Source: Sitta carolinensis
Lineage: Eukaryota > Chordata > Aves > Passeriformes > Sittidae
Reading direction: 5' to 3'
NCBI GenBank assembly: GCA_032173965.1
Contig: CM063290.1
Coordinates: forward strand, 10,379,501-10,443,500
Length of the DNA: 64,000 bases
Shown: one piece after another, positions 50,601-63,500 of the stretch
How the letters are laid out: every line of letters starts with the position of its first letter
Position numbering within the stretch: position 1 is the stretch's first letter
Notes under the pieces: model-generated
What the model was told of the DNA's origin: nothing
The model's input: the letters and a program-made list of their open reading frames with translations, nothing else
Database searches by the model: none
Translations under genes and position numbers: made by a program

Positions 50601-53096
50601 TGATAGTGAAAAGCAGCAGTGCTTGTGCTACCAAGATGACACTCACCTAAGGCTGAAGCCCTTCCCTCTTTCCTTCTTTTCTTGTGTATTACTCCCTCTG
50701 CTCCTGGTGGCACTGTTTAATTTTGCCATCTCCCTCCTTACTTCCAGTGTGTCGTGTCCTCTGCCTGATGATGCTCAGCACCACAGTAGCACCTTTGAGT
50801 GCAGGTAGTGCCTTGTGGCACTTGTGTCCCTGCTGTGAGCTGGCTGCCAAACCCTTCCCCAGACCCCCATGTGAGTGAGCAGCATCAGGTCTGTGTGCAA
50901 ACTGCCTGCTTTTGGTGGGGACCTCCATATAACAGAAGGTGAAGGGTTCTCTAACTTTTTAATGTTAACCAGTGATGACCATCTCCAGCCTGGTAATTTT
51001 GTGCAGAGGCTGTTCTCCTTGCTTGGGCTGGAGATAGAGAGGCCAGGGCTTGCTGGTAGCAGTGTGGTCTACTCAACACTGATGGGCTGGGCGATTGCTC
51101 CTCATGAATTAAATAACTCGTGTTTGCAAATGGTACTTGATGTGATGTTAGATGACTGAGCTGAGATCCAGGTGACCTACAGATACCTGCAGAGGGCTCT
51201 TCATGAGGAGAATAAGTTGTTTTAAAGGCAGTAAAGCTTCAGTCTCTTAAAGGTCGATAAAGCAATTCAGCAACAAAACCACTCATACAGATGGTATAAA
51301 ATATAGGGATGCTTTAATTGAGGTAGAGATGAGGTGAACTCTGATCTTTACTGCTTACATACTGTCTTGAGCTGTGTCAGTATCCTTTAAATAATCTCTC
51401 TACAGTCTTTCACCACAAGACCTGGAGGTGCAAGCAAATGAGGTCTCCCTCTGACTTCGATGAGTAGCAATCTTCTCATTATTATTTGCAAGTTCTTTTT
51501 TGTCTTGCATCACTGGAAAAGGTGTCACTTTGAAAACTTTTTGTCACCCTCAAAGCACACCTTGGCTGAGAGGTGAATACAATAAGATGGCCTGAGCAGA
51601 ATCCAGATGTCTGGAAGTCTCTTAAATTTCTGCCTCCTTTTCCCCATCGCAGTTACCTGAGAGACTCAAAGTCAAATGAGGGAACGTACTCAGTGCTTAC
51701 ACTCTCTGGCACGTTTGGAGCTCCCTATCTTCTTTCCAAAGGAACTTGTGCCCTTTTTGTTAAAAGGAGTTGGCGTCCTCCAGTAACCTCTTCAAGAAAT
51801 GGCCTGTGAAAAGTTAAAGGAAAAACAGGAAGGCTCTTACAATGAAAGCAGCTACACATAAGGAAAAGAGAACAAACAGGTGATTCTGGGATTGGAACAT
51901 GAGTAAAATGGAGAAATTGCCCAGTTGTGAAATAAGGAAGAAGCTTCTGAGTCCAACAGGAATGTAATTTGCTTTAGCCACACTACTGTTTGCTCAAATG
52001 TTATTCTTATCACTTTTATTTATACAAGACTACTGAGGACGTGTTGGGAGACCAGTGTTTGTTTTGAAGATGTTATAATGTTAGAAGACAAAATCTGAGT
52101 GAAAGGAGGCACAATTTAACTAGTAAAGGTAATTAAGAATAGTCATGATTTGTACTCATTCAGCATCTTTCATTCAAGGATCTCAAAGCATTTTGTAATG
52201 AAGAGTTCATTGAACCTCTCAAATTCTCTTGAGACAGCCAAGCATTATGAACACCATTTATAACAGCAGGGTGCAGGATCAGACTGGTTAAGCGTATTGC
52301 TGTGGATAAAGCTCAGTATTCCTACCCTCCAATGGTATGGATGTTGAACCAAGAACCCATTCCAGTCTGAGAAACCTTTTTTAAACTGTAATTTATATAT
52401 ATAATCTTTTAATGTTAAGCAAAATATGTAGTCTTCGTTTAAGTCACTGGCGTCCTGGGAAGTGTAATCGCCCTTGTCACAGTCGACTAAAAGTGAGACT
52501 ACAGATCGTGGGTTAAACACACTTGGTTAACCATTTGTTTGCTGTTGCAGTTTTCACATGAAAAAACCTTGTATTAAAATCTGTCTTGGTGATGGAAAGT
52601 GATGTGATTTTAGGTTTCTTTGTATATTAAAACAGAAACACAATTTGCATATTTTAAGTATCTTTTCTAGCCTATTCAGGTTTCTGGCAAGAAGGCTATA
52701 TTTAAACTGTTAATACAGTATGAATGCAAGTTTCACATGCAAAATTAGTAGCATTAAAATGGTGAGATTTATTTTTCTTTTGAAACAAGTGATGCCCTGG
52801 CACTTCTGTTTTTGTTACCTGCTAAGGCCATGCAGCTGGGCCATCTATTTTGCCATGGGTGCCGAAGCTGAATGGCAGGGCAGGTGGTGCTGGTGCAGAG
52901 GGCTGGGTGCAGCCCCAGCTCTGGGGGGAATGATGGGGAGGGATTGCTGGGCAACTCTCTGGGCACTACGAGCCTGTGTGTGCCACCCACAGGGTCTGTG
53001 GAAACCGTTCAGCTCTGCCTGTCTGAGCGGCTTTGCAAATTAAAAACTTAAGAAAGGGCAAAGCTCAATTATTTCTTTGGATTTTAAGGATGCTTC

Positions 53097-53161
53097 TGGA
53101 GGGTAGGCTTTGGAAAGAAGGTGCTTCTTGGAAGGGTAGAATTTGGAAGGAAGGTGCTTCT
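53097..53161 (+). repeat. Imperfect 32-33-bp tandem duplication
   Basis: TGGAGGGTAGGCTTTGGAAA... (53097-53128) is followed directly by TGGAAGGGTAGAATTTGGAA... (53129-53161). Both end in GAAGGTGCTTCT, with a few differences and a 1-base indel. The 10 bases before the first unit (ATGCTTCT-like) resemble the end of a unit, so an older, partly decayed third copy may be present. It has no coding role that I can see. Confidence 0.8.
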
Positions 53162-56100
53162 TTCAGTTGTTTCATTGTGGCAATGAACTATCTGGACAAG
53201 TGGAGTACTGTGTCAGTAAACACATCTCTTTTCATCAGTATGATATTGAAGCATTCCCATTTTTATTAGGTTTGCCTCTGTCCTTATCCTATTAGATGGA
53301 AATATGGCTTGGTTGGTGGTGAGACCATGAGACCTTGGAGTGCCGGTCACTGCCACTGGAGCCCCCCACAGCTTGATGTCTTTCAGTAGTGCCACCTTGG
53401 ACTGGCACAAGAAGGCCCTGCACAGGTGTTGAGGCTCATCACCTGCCCAAGCAAGGAGTCCTAGATGCACTGTGCACCCCAGGATCTAAAGCCAAGACGT
53501 CAAGAATTGAATTCAAACCCTTGTACGGCAGTTTGCTGTGCAGCTTGGGATCAAAGCTGTGAGACTGTAATCTCCTATGGAAGCTTATGGCTCCTACTCT
53601 GTAATGCAGGTTTTGACCTGTTGATAGCAGTAAATATAATGCTTAATTAAATAATGCTTTGAAGGCTATCCTGGAAGCCCACAGTATTATGATGGGAAGA
53701 GGAGGGGAGTTGATAAGCAGCCTGTAGGGTCTTTACTGCTGGTGATGATCCATGGGAGTAAGAGAGGGCTTGACTCTGAGCCCAGAGATGTGGCAAGGCA
53801 AGCAGCTTAGAGCAGAATAAAGCCTTTGATCTTGGAACAAATAGACGAGTAAGCATAGGACCTCCTGATGTACTTTTATGGAGCAGACTGAGCTCTTCCA
53901 GCCAAAAACATAGGGCTAAAATGGTACAGTCTCTTTATTTGCGTATGCGTATAATAGTGGTGTCTCATTCTCTCTCTCTCAGTAGTACCATCCAATTGTT
54001 CCTTGAGTTCTTGGCTTTTTTTTTAAAGTGCTTAAAATGTCGATTCCTGAAATAAGTGGGGTTAATGGAAAAACACAAAACAGCCTGCTCCCCTTCTCAT
54101 ATGAGATAAGCCTTGACAAGTAAAGCATATTTGTGTAATGATAGGGCCAAGAGGCCCCAGGCAAGATCAGGCTGCATTTGTTTCTGTATATACATTTAAG
54201 CACCAATGGGACATTAAAATGTAGTATTTTATATGTGAAATATAGCTTAAATCTGCTGTTTCCTGAGATAACATATAAAAAATTTATTACTTGGAGAACC
54301 AGCCACTGCTTTGTATTTTATAATGAGAAATGGTCAATGTTGCTCCATAAAAATCTTGCACATCTGCTGTTAACCCAGAATATATAAACAGTCCATAGTG
54401 TCCAGCAGGAGCAAGTACTCGCCAGAATAGCAGTGGAAGGTGTCATTTAACACAGTCATGCTCAATGCAGAAGCCAGAAGCAGATGGTGGTGTTTACAGA
54501 GTATCCAGTTTTTATAATACCTAGCAAAAATAACGAGCCCTTCCAGATTCAAAACATTAGTGAGAATATGAAGAACAGCAAGAAAAGCTACTTAGTCTGT
54601 TTATATATAATAGCATAAAACAATCCAAGGATGAAACAGTCATGTTTATTTGTTACCATGCTTGTTTAATAAAATACTCTGTCTCTGTGTAGTCACTTAT
54701 TTTGCAGAAGCTTGAACAGCTCTGCAGCACTGATTAATTAAGACAAAAGTATTGTTAAACAAATTCTACAGAGTAATTAGGGTGCATGTATGGTGAGCCT
54801 GTTGAATTCAGTATCAGTACACAGAGACCAAGATTTTGGGTTCATGACTGTAAGCTAAAAGTTCTGCTCTTTTGAGCCAAAATAGACATCTGTATGTGCA
54901 GCCTGATTTTCAGAAGTCCAGGAAACTTCTATAGTGATTTTGCGTTCTAGCTCTACTGTCTTTTAAAACTATCAAAAAGATATCTCCCCTTCCTACCTGT
55001 CTGCATTCCAGTATCACAGTGTTTAAAAAAAAAAAAAGAGAAAATTGTGCAAAATTGCAGGCTGTGAAGTTAAAAAAGAGGAAAATACTTTTATTGTTAT
55101 TATTGCTCAAATTCTGTGTAGCTTAATGCCACAGGACATCACTGAAACGAAGAGTTTAGCAGGATTAGGACAAGCAATGTGCGTGGATAGCTAAGTGAGG
55201 ATACAGTTGCAATAATGAAGTTTAAAAATAAAGAAAAATATCCTCTAGAGCTTTGAAGCAGTTATAAAACTGTCCTATTTCAAAGCCAGTCAGTGTTAAA
55301 CAAACGAGGGCTCTGCGGGCAGAACTCACGTTCTGCATTGCTGGTTTGCTGTGGGGTGGCAGGGCAGGTATGGCAGTGAGGGAACCATTGGCTTGTTCCA
55401 CTCTGGCATGTCCCAGAAGAGCCCTCTCTCCTGACAGCCCAATACTTGAAATTTTGGTCTTCTGGTGTGGGCTGGAGGGCACTGGCTGTCAGTAGATATC
55501 TCCTCATGCAGGGCAGCTTCTTCTTTAGATCTTGATGAGCTGTCCTCTGACCAGGAGTAAACCCAGGAACGTGCATGCTTCAAGGTTTCCAGGCAGAATC
55601 CTCTTTTCAGGAATCTTTGTGTACTCTGGCAGCTGTAACCTTTCACTGGGAAAATAAATCAAGAATGAAAGTATCTTTTCTAGTGCATCTCTTCTGTAAG
55701 AGTTGGCCTTAATTATAAACTGAATTGCAGCTGTAGGCAATCTTGATACTTCCTTGGGAGCACAACTCATGAGAGATGTGGCACTGTGCTGGATTTCTTG
55801 CTCTGAAAGTTTGCAATTGTTTTGGACAGTCAGTAACTTTAAAATAAATGTGGTCTTTGTCAAACCATTGAACAAAAAATTATGCTGCAGTACTATTTAA
55901 CTGACGATTAGTTTTGGTGAGTGAAGTGGAAGGACTAACTCTATGCAATCAAAGCAGGAGAAGAAACATTAAGAGAAAGTAACTATCAGTGAAACATATT
56001 TCTGGCTGCCTTTCAGTTCCAAATTCAGCTAATTCTACCTTCTGAAAAGAAGATAATTTCCACGCTTCTGTAACTGAGAACACGTCATTGAAGTTTTTTT

Positions 56101-59100
56101 CTCCCAGAGAGAAGAAGCTTCTTCTACAATGTTTACAAATGGACAAGTTAAATGACCAAATACAGTGTGTTCTGAATGACGGCACGTTCATCACAGCATC
56201 ATCTTCAGATGTCTTTGCAGATTTTGCGCTGCAATTTTTACTTATATGGGTAAATATTTATGTGAGAATAGGGAAGGTTCTTGTTGGCAAATGCACCACA
56301 CTGACTGCAGAGCTCCTTTTTCTGGGCAGCCTTACATCTGAGACAGGTCTGGAGTAGAAAACATGTGCCACGGAAGCACTGAAACAAGTATCAGCTTTGT
56401 GTACCAAAATAATTATGCAGTGATTCCACACAACTGCTTCTTTTGACCTGGCTTTTCAGGAACTGAACTTTAATAAGGAAGATGAGCCAGATGTTGTTGC
56501 AGCATTTTGATAGTGACACAAGCAATTAGCTCACTTCCTTTGTGGCATGAAGATACTTTCTGCTACAGGACTTAACCCTGGAAGTGCTGGTGTTTTCCTT
56601 AACATCCCAACTAAATATGCAGGACTGTGTTTATTTAGGAATACTTTTGCATCTGCACATGCTACTGCAGTCCTTTTCTCTTCCTGAACTCACTCCTGCA
56701 ATCTTCTCTTCCCTGAAGTTGTCAGTGTTTGATGACAGTAGCAAAGGAGGCACTCAGGTGCCTGTGCTTCCAAAGCATAGTCCTTCCTGCCGGCTTTTTG
56801 ATCAGCTGCTTTTCCATTTTCATCTGTCAGTTTATCATCCCTGATGCTTGCGTGGTTAACCAGACAGAGTGGTGCTCGGGGTCTGTAAGTCAATGCAGTC
56901 CCTTTCTTTGAGCTGTGTCTAGCTAAGGAAGTGAGTATTTGTGTGCATTGAGGCATCGTGAAGAAAAGAGTGCATGAAGTTAACTGGTAGATCAGACAGC
57001 AAATTGAATTTCTAGACAGACTTGATTATTGTACAGATCAGGGGAAAATAGAGGAAGTTTAATATAAACAACAACACCACAACTCTGTTTTGTAAGGAAA
57101 GCCAGAATTATATTTTTACCCTGACCTAACAAAGGAGGAGGAAGGAAACTGTTTTGCTGAAACAAGCATTTTATGTTGGTCTAAGGATACACTTTCCTCT
57201 CTGTGTTTGTGTTTGTGCATGTCCCAGCAAACAGCATGTTCGTATGCATGAAATGCATTTTCCTGGAGGCATGTAGTCAGCTTGTGCCATGGGAGGAGGA
57301 AAAAGATGTGCCTAGCACTACTTAAATGCTGGTCAAAAAGGCATAGCATTTTAGTAAAATAAGTTAAAATGTCTCATAACATTGTGGTCGGTATTTGTTA
57401 TTTCTGCTGACATTGGGTACTGGATAGGAAATTTGCCTGGTTTGGAAAAGTGCAGTGTAGATAAAATACGAGAGCAGCCTATTTATTGTGTGTATGAGGC
57501 AGTGTGTCCTCCAAAATCAGAGTCAGACAAAACTGAAAATCTGCAGATGTTAAAGGGCCTAGTCCAAACCCTTAAGAATTAGTTACGGAGGGCTCCCCAG
57601 TAGGGAGATGTGGGAAGCCAGCATGGAAAAGAGGGAGAGGCTTTGCTCACCTCCTGCCAAGGCCTGGCTGTGGTGGCCTGCAGGTGCAGTGGCTTTGGGT
57701 TGCAGAGTGTTCAGTGTAGGTCTGCAATGCCAGGTACAGCCCCAGGGCTGTGTGTGGAGGCTGGAAAATGTCGGGCTCCCAGCAGCCTGGATGCAGGATT
57801 TGTCTCCCTTAGAGCCCATGTATGTTGCTAGGCAGATTGCTTCAGCATGTATCTCACTGCCTTTTTCTATGAACAGACTGTGGCTTATGCCTTCTGTTTT
57901 GGTCCATTTGTATTACAGGGCCCAAGGGTAAAGGCATGTTTCAGGTGATGTGGGGCCAGAGCCCAGCAGAAGAGGCTGGTTATGACTAATGGGAAATACA
58001 GGGATGTGAGCCATCATCAGCCTCAGTCCGTGCTCTCTTCTCCATGCAGAGTCTAGGAAAGGAGTCTCTGTTGGTGGAATGGCAGTGGTCATTCTTTTCT
58101 GCATGGAAATTGAAATAGGTACAATACCTGGAACAGAACCTTGAGAATCTCAGTTGCCAGATTGATTCCTCAAGCTAATAATTCTTGGCTGCGCTTGCTG
58201 TGTTAAAATATATGTTCAGGCAAGATTTGTGATCAGCTCTTAGTAACAAGAGAGCTAAGGGAAAAAACAGGTTGTTCCAAGATTGTCTTGCATTTGACAC
58301 CTTTAATTGACTTATTAATAATTTTTTAGGGTTTTTTTTTTTTAGGATTGTGCTATATATTATTCCTAATGAAGTAATTTTGTAGACTAGTCCTTCTAAA
58401 AAAAGCTACAAAGCTCTGTCCAAAGGAGTCTGGGTGTTCTCAGTCAAATACCTGCTTCTAGAACTTCCAGTCATATGAATGGCCTTACCCACACCAAAAT
58501 TATGTATCCCACAGAGATGACACTTACATGACTTAGAAGGCAAGTGCAAGTGCACCATACTGCCTGCCTCCCCACATGAAAAAGAAAGTTGTGGTAACCA
58601 AACACATCAGAATGTTTGCATTTGTACAAAAAAGTTTACTGCTCTGTATGTGGGCATTGAGCATTTCCAGATGCTCAACAGCTTCCTCAGGACAACTGCT
58701 AGACAACTAGAATTCTTGGAGAGATGCACAAAATCCTTAAATGTTGTTCAGAAAAAAAAAATCGTAAGCAAAAAAAAAAAAAAAATTTATGGGAAAACCT
58801 GAATGGATGTTAGGTCCAATCTGTGTTCTCAGTCAGGGAGGATGAATTTGTGGCAAACAGACCTTGCACAGCACTTTCAGGGAAATCCATCCAGCCTGGG
58901 GCTTATTCCAGGCACACTTTTTTCGCCTGGAGACCATGCCACCCCTCTCCCTTGTGAACTGCTGCTGCTCTGTTCCAGAGTGTATTTTGGGCAGGCAGTG
59001 AGTGCAGCTGCTTCACTGAGTGTGTGCACAGCAAATCCAGTCCTTCCAGGGAGCATAGGCACCTGCTGAGGCCAACAAGTGTGAAGGGTGATGGTCAGCT

Positions 59101-60342
59101 TAGCATGGAGCCTAGAAAACTAAGTATGATGGGGTCAGGAACATACAGATGTTTGGGTTTTGGGAGTGGATGATTTAAGTATTATCACAAAGTGCCATTC
59201 TGAAACCTTCTCTACATTGATTGATGTCTCGTTTGAAATCTCCTTGCCTGAAAGAAAAAAGAATGGAAGCATACAGTTAATTCTCTTGAAGTGCAGTGCT
59301 TTAAAGCTGCTGTTCTCTGTTGAACATCACTGGCTCGATAAAGATTTATCATGTCACATGTAAACCCTAGAAGTGATCAGTGTATTGTTTCTCTAGTGAT
59401 TTTACATTTTCTTGCCATTTAAGAGTTACGGAGCATGGGAAAATGTTTCTTTGTTTCATATCAAAGGTCCAGTCCTTGATGTTGGCAGCAATTAATCAAT
59501 GAAATTGCTTTACTGAAATGATGTGTTTTGTAAATAAGTTAGTTTTCATATGCGAGTGCACACAAGCAGTGCGCACAAGGAGAGCTGGTGTCAGCATTTT
59601 TTAATCCTGAAATGACCGAGTTTCTCCTTATGGACACCAAACTTAGCTTCTTCTAAGAAACTTCTAGGCATAAGACTATTTCTGTGCTTCTCAAAATATG
59701 CCATACTTTTGGTGTTTCCCAGAGAAGAAGACTCTCTGAGACAGGCTGCAAATACTGTATGCAGCTGTCAGCTTATGAAGGCCAAGAGATCTCAGTTTCT
59801 ACACACATATTAGAACCTTTGTATCTCTAGTAGTAAAAATCTGTGTACCAGCTCCTGATCTCACAAATGTTAACAACAGGATTTGTGTTGAAATGAACAA
59901 GAAGAGAACAAAACTAACAGCTTGGGATTATCTGTCTTTGTCCATATACTCTACCTGTATACTCTAACTGTAGAGTTATCTTTTATATTGTGTTGTTAAG
60001 TGATAGAGACTTTTACCAAGTCCTAATTTAAGTGCTTCCAAAGCCTTTCTCCGTTTTGGAGAACATTTTTATTAAGTTATTCTTGGAATAATCTTCTGCT
60101 TTATTTATTATTATGTGCTACCCAGTAGACATCTAATTATGAGGCACAGGATATTTCCCATTCTAGGAAGATATATAATACTTCACTGGATGTTCTTCAG
60201 AGTCCATTTTCATTGTATTAAGTAAGGTGTTTACTTGCTTGAATCCCTTGGGTCTTAAAAAACAGAAAAATAATACAAAGAACGAAGTTTAACGCTGAAC
60301 AGCCAACATTCCACCTTACTGTGTGTGAATGCTTTTATACCA

Positions 60343-60376
60343 CATCACAGGTTATTTGTTTTTTTTTTTTTTTCAG
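60343..60376 (+). promoter_or_regulatory. LPP: Acceptor of the pre-LIM LPP exon
   Basis: A run of 15 T (60359-60373) precedes CAG at 60374-60376. CATCAC at 60343-60348 is a plausible branch site about 30 nt upstream. This sets the exon start at 60377, where the codon AGT continues the LPP frame in phase 0 from AAG at 15450. Confidence 0.8.
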
Positions 60377-60500
60377 AGTGGGTATCCAAGCTCTGGACCT
60401 GCATCAAGCGCTCCTGCCTTCCGACCTGAGGATGAGCTGGAACATCTGACTAAGAAAATGCTGTATGACATGGAGAATCCTCCCTCTGATAACTACTTTG
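60377..60500 (+). CDS. LPP: LPP pre-LIM exon
   Basis: This exon encodes the short segment between the Gly/Tyr-rich linker and the first LIM domain: SGYPSSGPASS, then FRPEDELEHLTKKMLYDMEN, then PPSDNYF and the first base of a Gly codon. The EDELEHLTKKMLYDMENPP block is the signature just before LIM1 in LPP and has counterparts in zyxin and TRIP6. The exon is 124 nt, entering in phase 0 and leaving in phase 1 at TTTG|GTGAGC (donor at 60501). The codon split leads into a Gly that in LPP precedes the Arg-Cys start of LIM1. The LIM1 exon itself is not in the window. A second donor-like site, CGG|GTAAGT at 60573, has the same phase and would extend the exon by 72 nt. If the upstream 1-base frameshift is real and unspliced, translation would stop here at 60447-60449. 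Confidence 0.95.
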
Positions 60501-60572
60501 GTGAGCCATGTCACAAGTGTCCCTCTTCTGTATTTACTGGGTTCTGTAATGGGAGGCCTTACTGTTGCACGG
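60501..60572 (+). other. LPP: Possible alternative 3' extension of the pre-LIM exon (24 codons)
   Basis: From the likely donor at 60501 the frame stays open to a second, good-looking donor, CGG|GTAAGT, at 60573. The two sites are 72 nt apart, so both leave the reading frame in phase 1. The extra residues (GEPCHKCPSSVFTGFC and NGRPYCCT) contain five Cys and one His and begin with a C-x2-C spacing, immediately before LIM1. Beyond the second donor the frame stops at TAG 60578-60580. This could be a real alternative exon end or a chance donor; no transcript data are available here. Confidence 0.35.
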
Positions 60573-63500
60573 GTAAGTAGTGACACTCGTGTTGATGGAT
60601 GTGCTTTCTATGCTTGGGCTGGAAGTGTAATCATCCATAGGAATTCCTCTGTAATTTCAGCATAAATCTCATGCTCACTCACTGTATGTTTATAGTCTTA
60701 CTGGATTTAAAGTTGAATTTTTCAGTGTCTGGTTCACTTTCACACCATCTGTCCCCAGCTTCCAGGCCTACCAGTCTGAATTCAGGTGAGGTCCCTGTCA
60801 TGCTTGCCTGCCCCATTCCTTCTCATTGCAGCTGAAAAAAAATCTGGCAGTGTAAATGTGTTCAGTTTCCAAGGCATGGATTTTCATTTTCTGTGTGCTG
60901 GCACATATTAAAAGGAAATCCATTTTGAGTCAATCAGGTTGGTTATACATGGGGACCCAGAACTGGGTCCAACAAATACAAGTAAGACAAATCTGGACTG
61001 ATTGGTTCATAATGGTGTCATCTTCCTTACCTGGAAAAAGATAAGCATCTAATTTCCTTCTTAAGTGGTATAGAGTATAATTATCTTAGGCACCTATAGG
61101 TGTAGAATTATATCGTGCCTTTACATGAAACATAGGTGATAAGGCCTCTGAACTCTGCATTGAAATCAAGAGTCTTGGGCACTATCAATCGATCTGCCTG
61201 TCTGCTTAGTTTCTTACAGGCTTGGGTAATAATGTTGTTATAAAACAAACTATTATAGTTTGTAGAGTTAAAGACTGGGGCAAGCCATTCATTTTGTGTT
61301 CTTTATCTTCCTTTATTTCGTCATTTCTTAAAAATTCATTTCGATTGCCCCTAGGTCTATTTGCTATAGGATTTGGTTGGACCAAAACATTTTCTGGCTT
61401 AAAGAAACTTTTGTGGTCCGGTTTAATAAAAAAGCGGGTGGGAGCACAGTTTCAATAACAAACAAGGATCTTGCAGTGTAAAGGATCTGATAATATGAGA
61501 AGATTAAGGTGTTCTCATCAAACAAACATTGCCCTTGTAGGTGGGGTTAGTATCAGTCCCAATTCTCTGTCAGTACCTTCTACCTTCTGTGGGCTGTGCC
61601 CTAATAACAAAATGTCTTCTCTGTAAACACTGATAGCCATCAGAGTTGATGGCTATCACAGATCTGAGGTGTGAGCAGGGATGGCTAACTGAATAGAAAA
61701 TAGCCAGGGAGCATTTTCTGTGTTGCTGTCTTTGACTCCGTCTCTGCCCATAGTCATTTGGGTTCCCTGTCCGATGTTTTAAACACAAAGCTACAGCCAA
61801 ATGAATATAACATGGATTTAGCCATTAGCTGGGCAGGCAAGAGAGAGAAACTTTTTTTCTGCTCTCTTCAGACAAATGGCTGAAGCTCTGAAGCATGAGA
61901 TCTGATTACAGCAATTTTCTTAATGCAGAACTGTGTGGCAGGAGTTGCTTGATGGACCAAAGCCCATTCAGTTTTCCTTTTAGTCCGAGAAGGTAGGCAG
62001 ATAAACAAAGAAGATTCACTGGCACCAAGGTCAGAAAGGACCTTGCCATTTTACTGCCTAATGTCTTACTCTCAGTTTCTCCCTGAAACATGATTGAATC
62101 AGGACTTTAAAAAAAATAAAAATCTAATCTTATCTTAAAAACTTCGAGCAATGGTGAGTCAACCACCTACCCTGATAAGCTGTTCTAGTGATTAATTTTC
62201 CTCACAGCTCGGAAATTGCTTCCTGAGGTGAAGCTTTAGTTTTGTTTACCACTTATATTTATGAAGCTGCAAAGCTCAGATTTTGCAGACTAATATTGTA
62301 TGACTAAGATTGCTGTGCTCTGTTTGAGAGGGTGGTACATCAAAGTTTCTTCATCCAAAAGGGATGCATAGCTGAAAGGGTGAGAACATAGAGTCTTTCA
62401 GTGTTAGGTCATCAATTTGACTATCAGATGGGAGGTCAGACCAATGTCATGCCAGTAGCTCTTAAATCAGCAGGAGACAAGAAAATGGAAAGGAGGGTTC
62501 AGAGCACTCAGAAGTTTTGCCAGTGTTATTTATATAAACAGTAGCATAATCAAAGATGGAATAATCATGCATTATGTCTGGTGGAAAAATCAAACAACAA
62601 CCTTAGTCCTACCTCTGGGCAGCTCATGTGTAATTATCAACTGCACCTGGTATCTTCTAATTGGACTGTGTGCCACTGAAGTTCATCTCTGAGGTGCTGT
62701 CCAGCCATGGCATTCCTGGTGTGTCAAAGAAACATGTTGGGGTGAACATCTCCTCAGCTCCCTAAGCTTGCTGTGCCCCATACAGCCTTCTGGGAGCATT
62801 TCTATCTAACAAGATACAGAATGCTGGAGCACAGCTGCTTTTTATGCTTAGGTACAGTGAAAGAGGTAGGGTGCCCTCATCTTCCTGGGTTTGCTCCAGC
62901 CCAGGCTCCTCCCTGGGTCTCTGGAGTCACAATGGATGAAGCTTTCTAATATGGCAGTGCAGGCTGGGAGTTTTTTACTAATTCTGGCTATGTCAGAACT
63001 AAATACCCATTTCTGCTTGAGCTGTCAACCAGTGCCTTTCAGTAAATTCGTGCTCATGTGGAAAGAACAAATTAAGTGTGGGAGGGAAAAAAGTCTTTCA
63101 GCTTTGGTTAACTGTCTCAACCAATATCTCTGCCCTCATTCTTTAGTTGTTTAGCATGGTAATGTGGACTGTACAGGATTCATATGGCACATCGATCAAA
63201 TAATCTGAAAAAGGACAAATGGGCAGAGAGGTTGACTCTGATTTGCATTAAATATCTTATGCCTGAGGTCTAAATGCCATGGTAATTGTAGCATACCAGA
63301 TAGTTGTCAGCTAATCACTTTTATTAGGTTGAATTTAGAAAACTGGATTTCAGCATATTAAAAGTTGGTTAAGAGCAGATAGGTTTTGAATTGAGGAATC
63401 TAATTAACCTTGCTAGAAAGCTGCAAGGCGTTATATTAAGTCATGAAAATAATTTGTTGAAATAATTACATTTGAACTGTCAGGCTGGAGAAAGGTCATT

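Larger units (their letters stand above)
15451..60376 (+). other. LPP: LPP intron, 44.9 kb, noncoding
   Basis: A single phase-0 intron runs from the GTAAGA donor at 15451 to the CAG acceptor at 60374-60376. The long-intron architecture is typical of LPP, which is a very large gene in vertebrates. In it I can support an antisense CR1 fragment (47441-47650), a 38-bp tandem repeat (40111-40199), a 32-33-bp tandem repeat (53097-53161), CpG-rich patches at 19191-19281 and 46423-46543, and short low-complexity tracts: T-rich 24261-24304, AC 17392-17404, AT-rich 37690-37740, A-rich 58752-58785. The mammalian LPP intronic microRNA mir-28 was looked for by eye and not recognised. Open frames here are short (146 codons or fewer) and match no known family. 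The remainder is plain AT-rich intron. Confidence 0.9.

Noticed and set aside
50770..50795. REST/NRSF-like site (CTCAGCACCACAG)
   Set aside because: Only the left half-site matches; the GGACAG-type right half is absent.
15451..60376. An avian copy of the LPP intronic microRNA mir-28
   Set aside because: No mir-28-like seed with a matching hairpin was recognised; as far as I know this microRNA is mammalian.
60573..61430. Intronic polyadenylation giving a LIM-less LPP (stop at 60578, AATAAA at 61425)
   Set aside because: A single AATAAA 850 nt downstream in an AT-rich intron is expected by chance, and no clear GU-rich element follows it.
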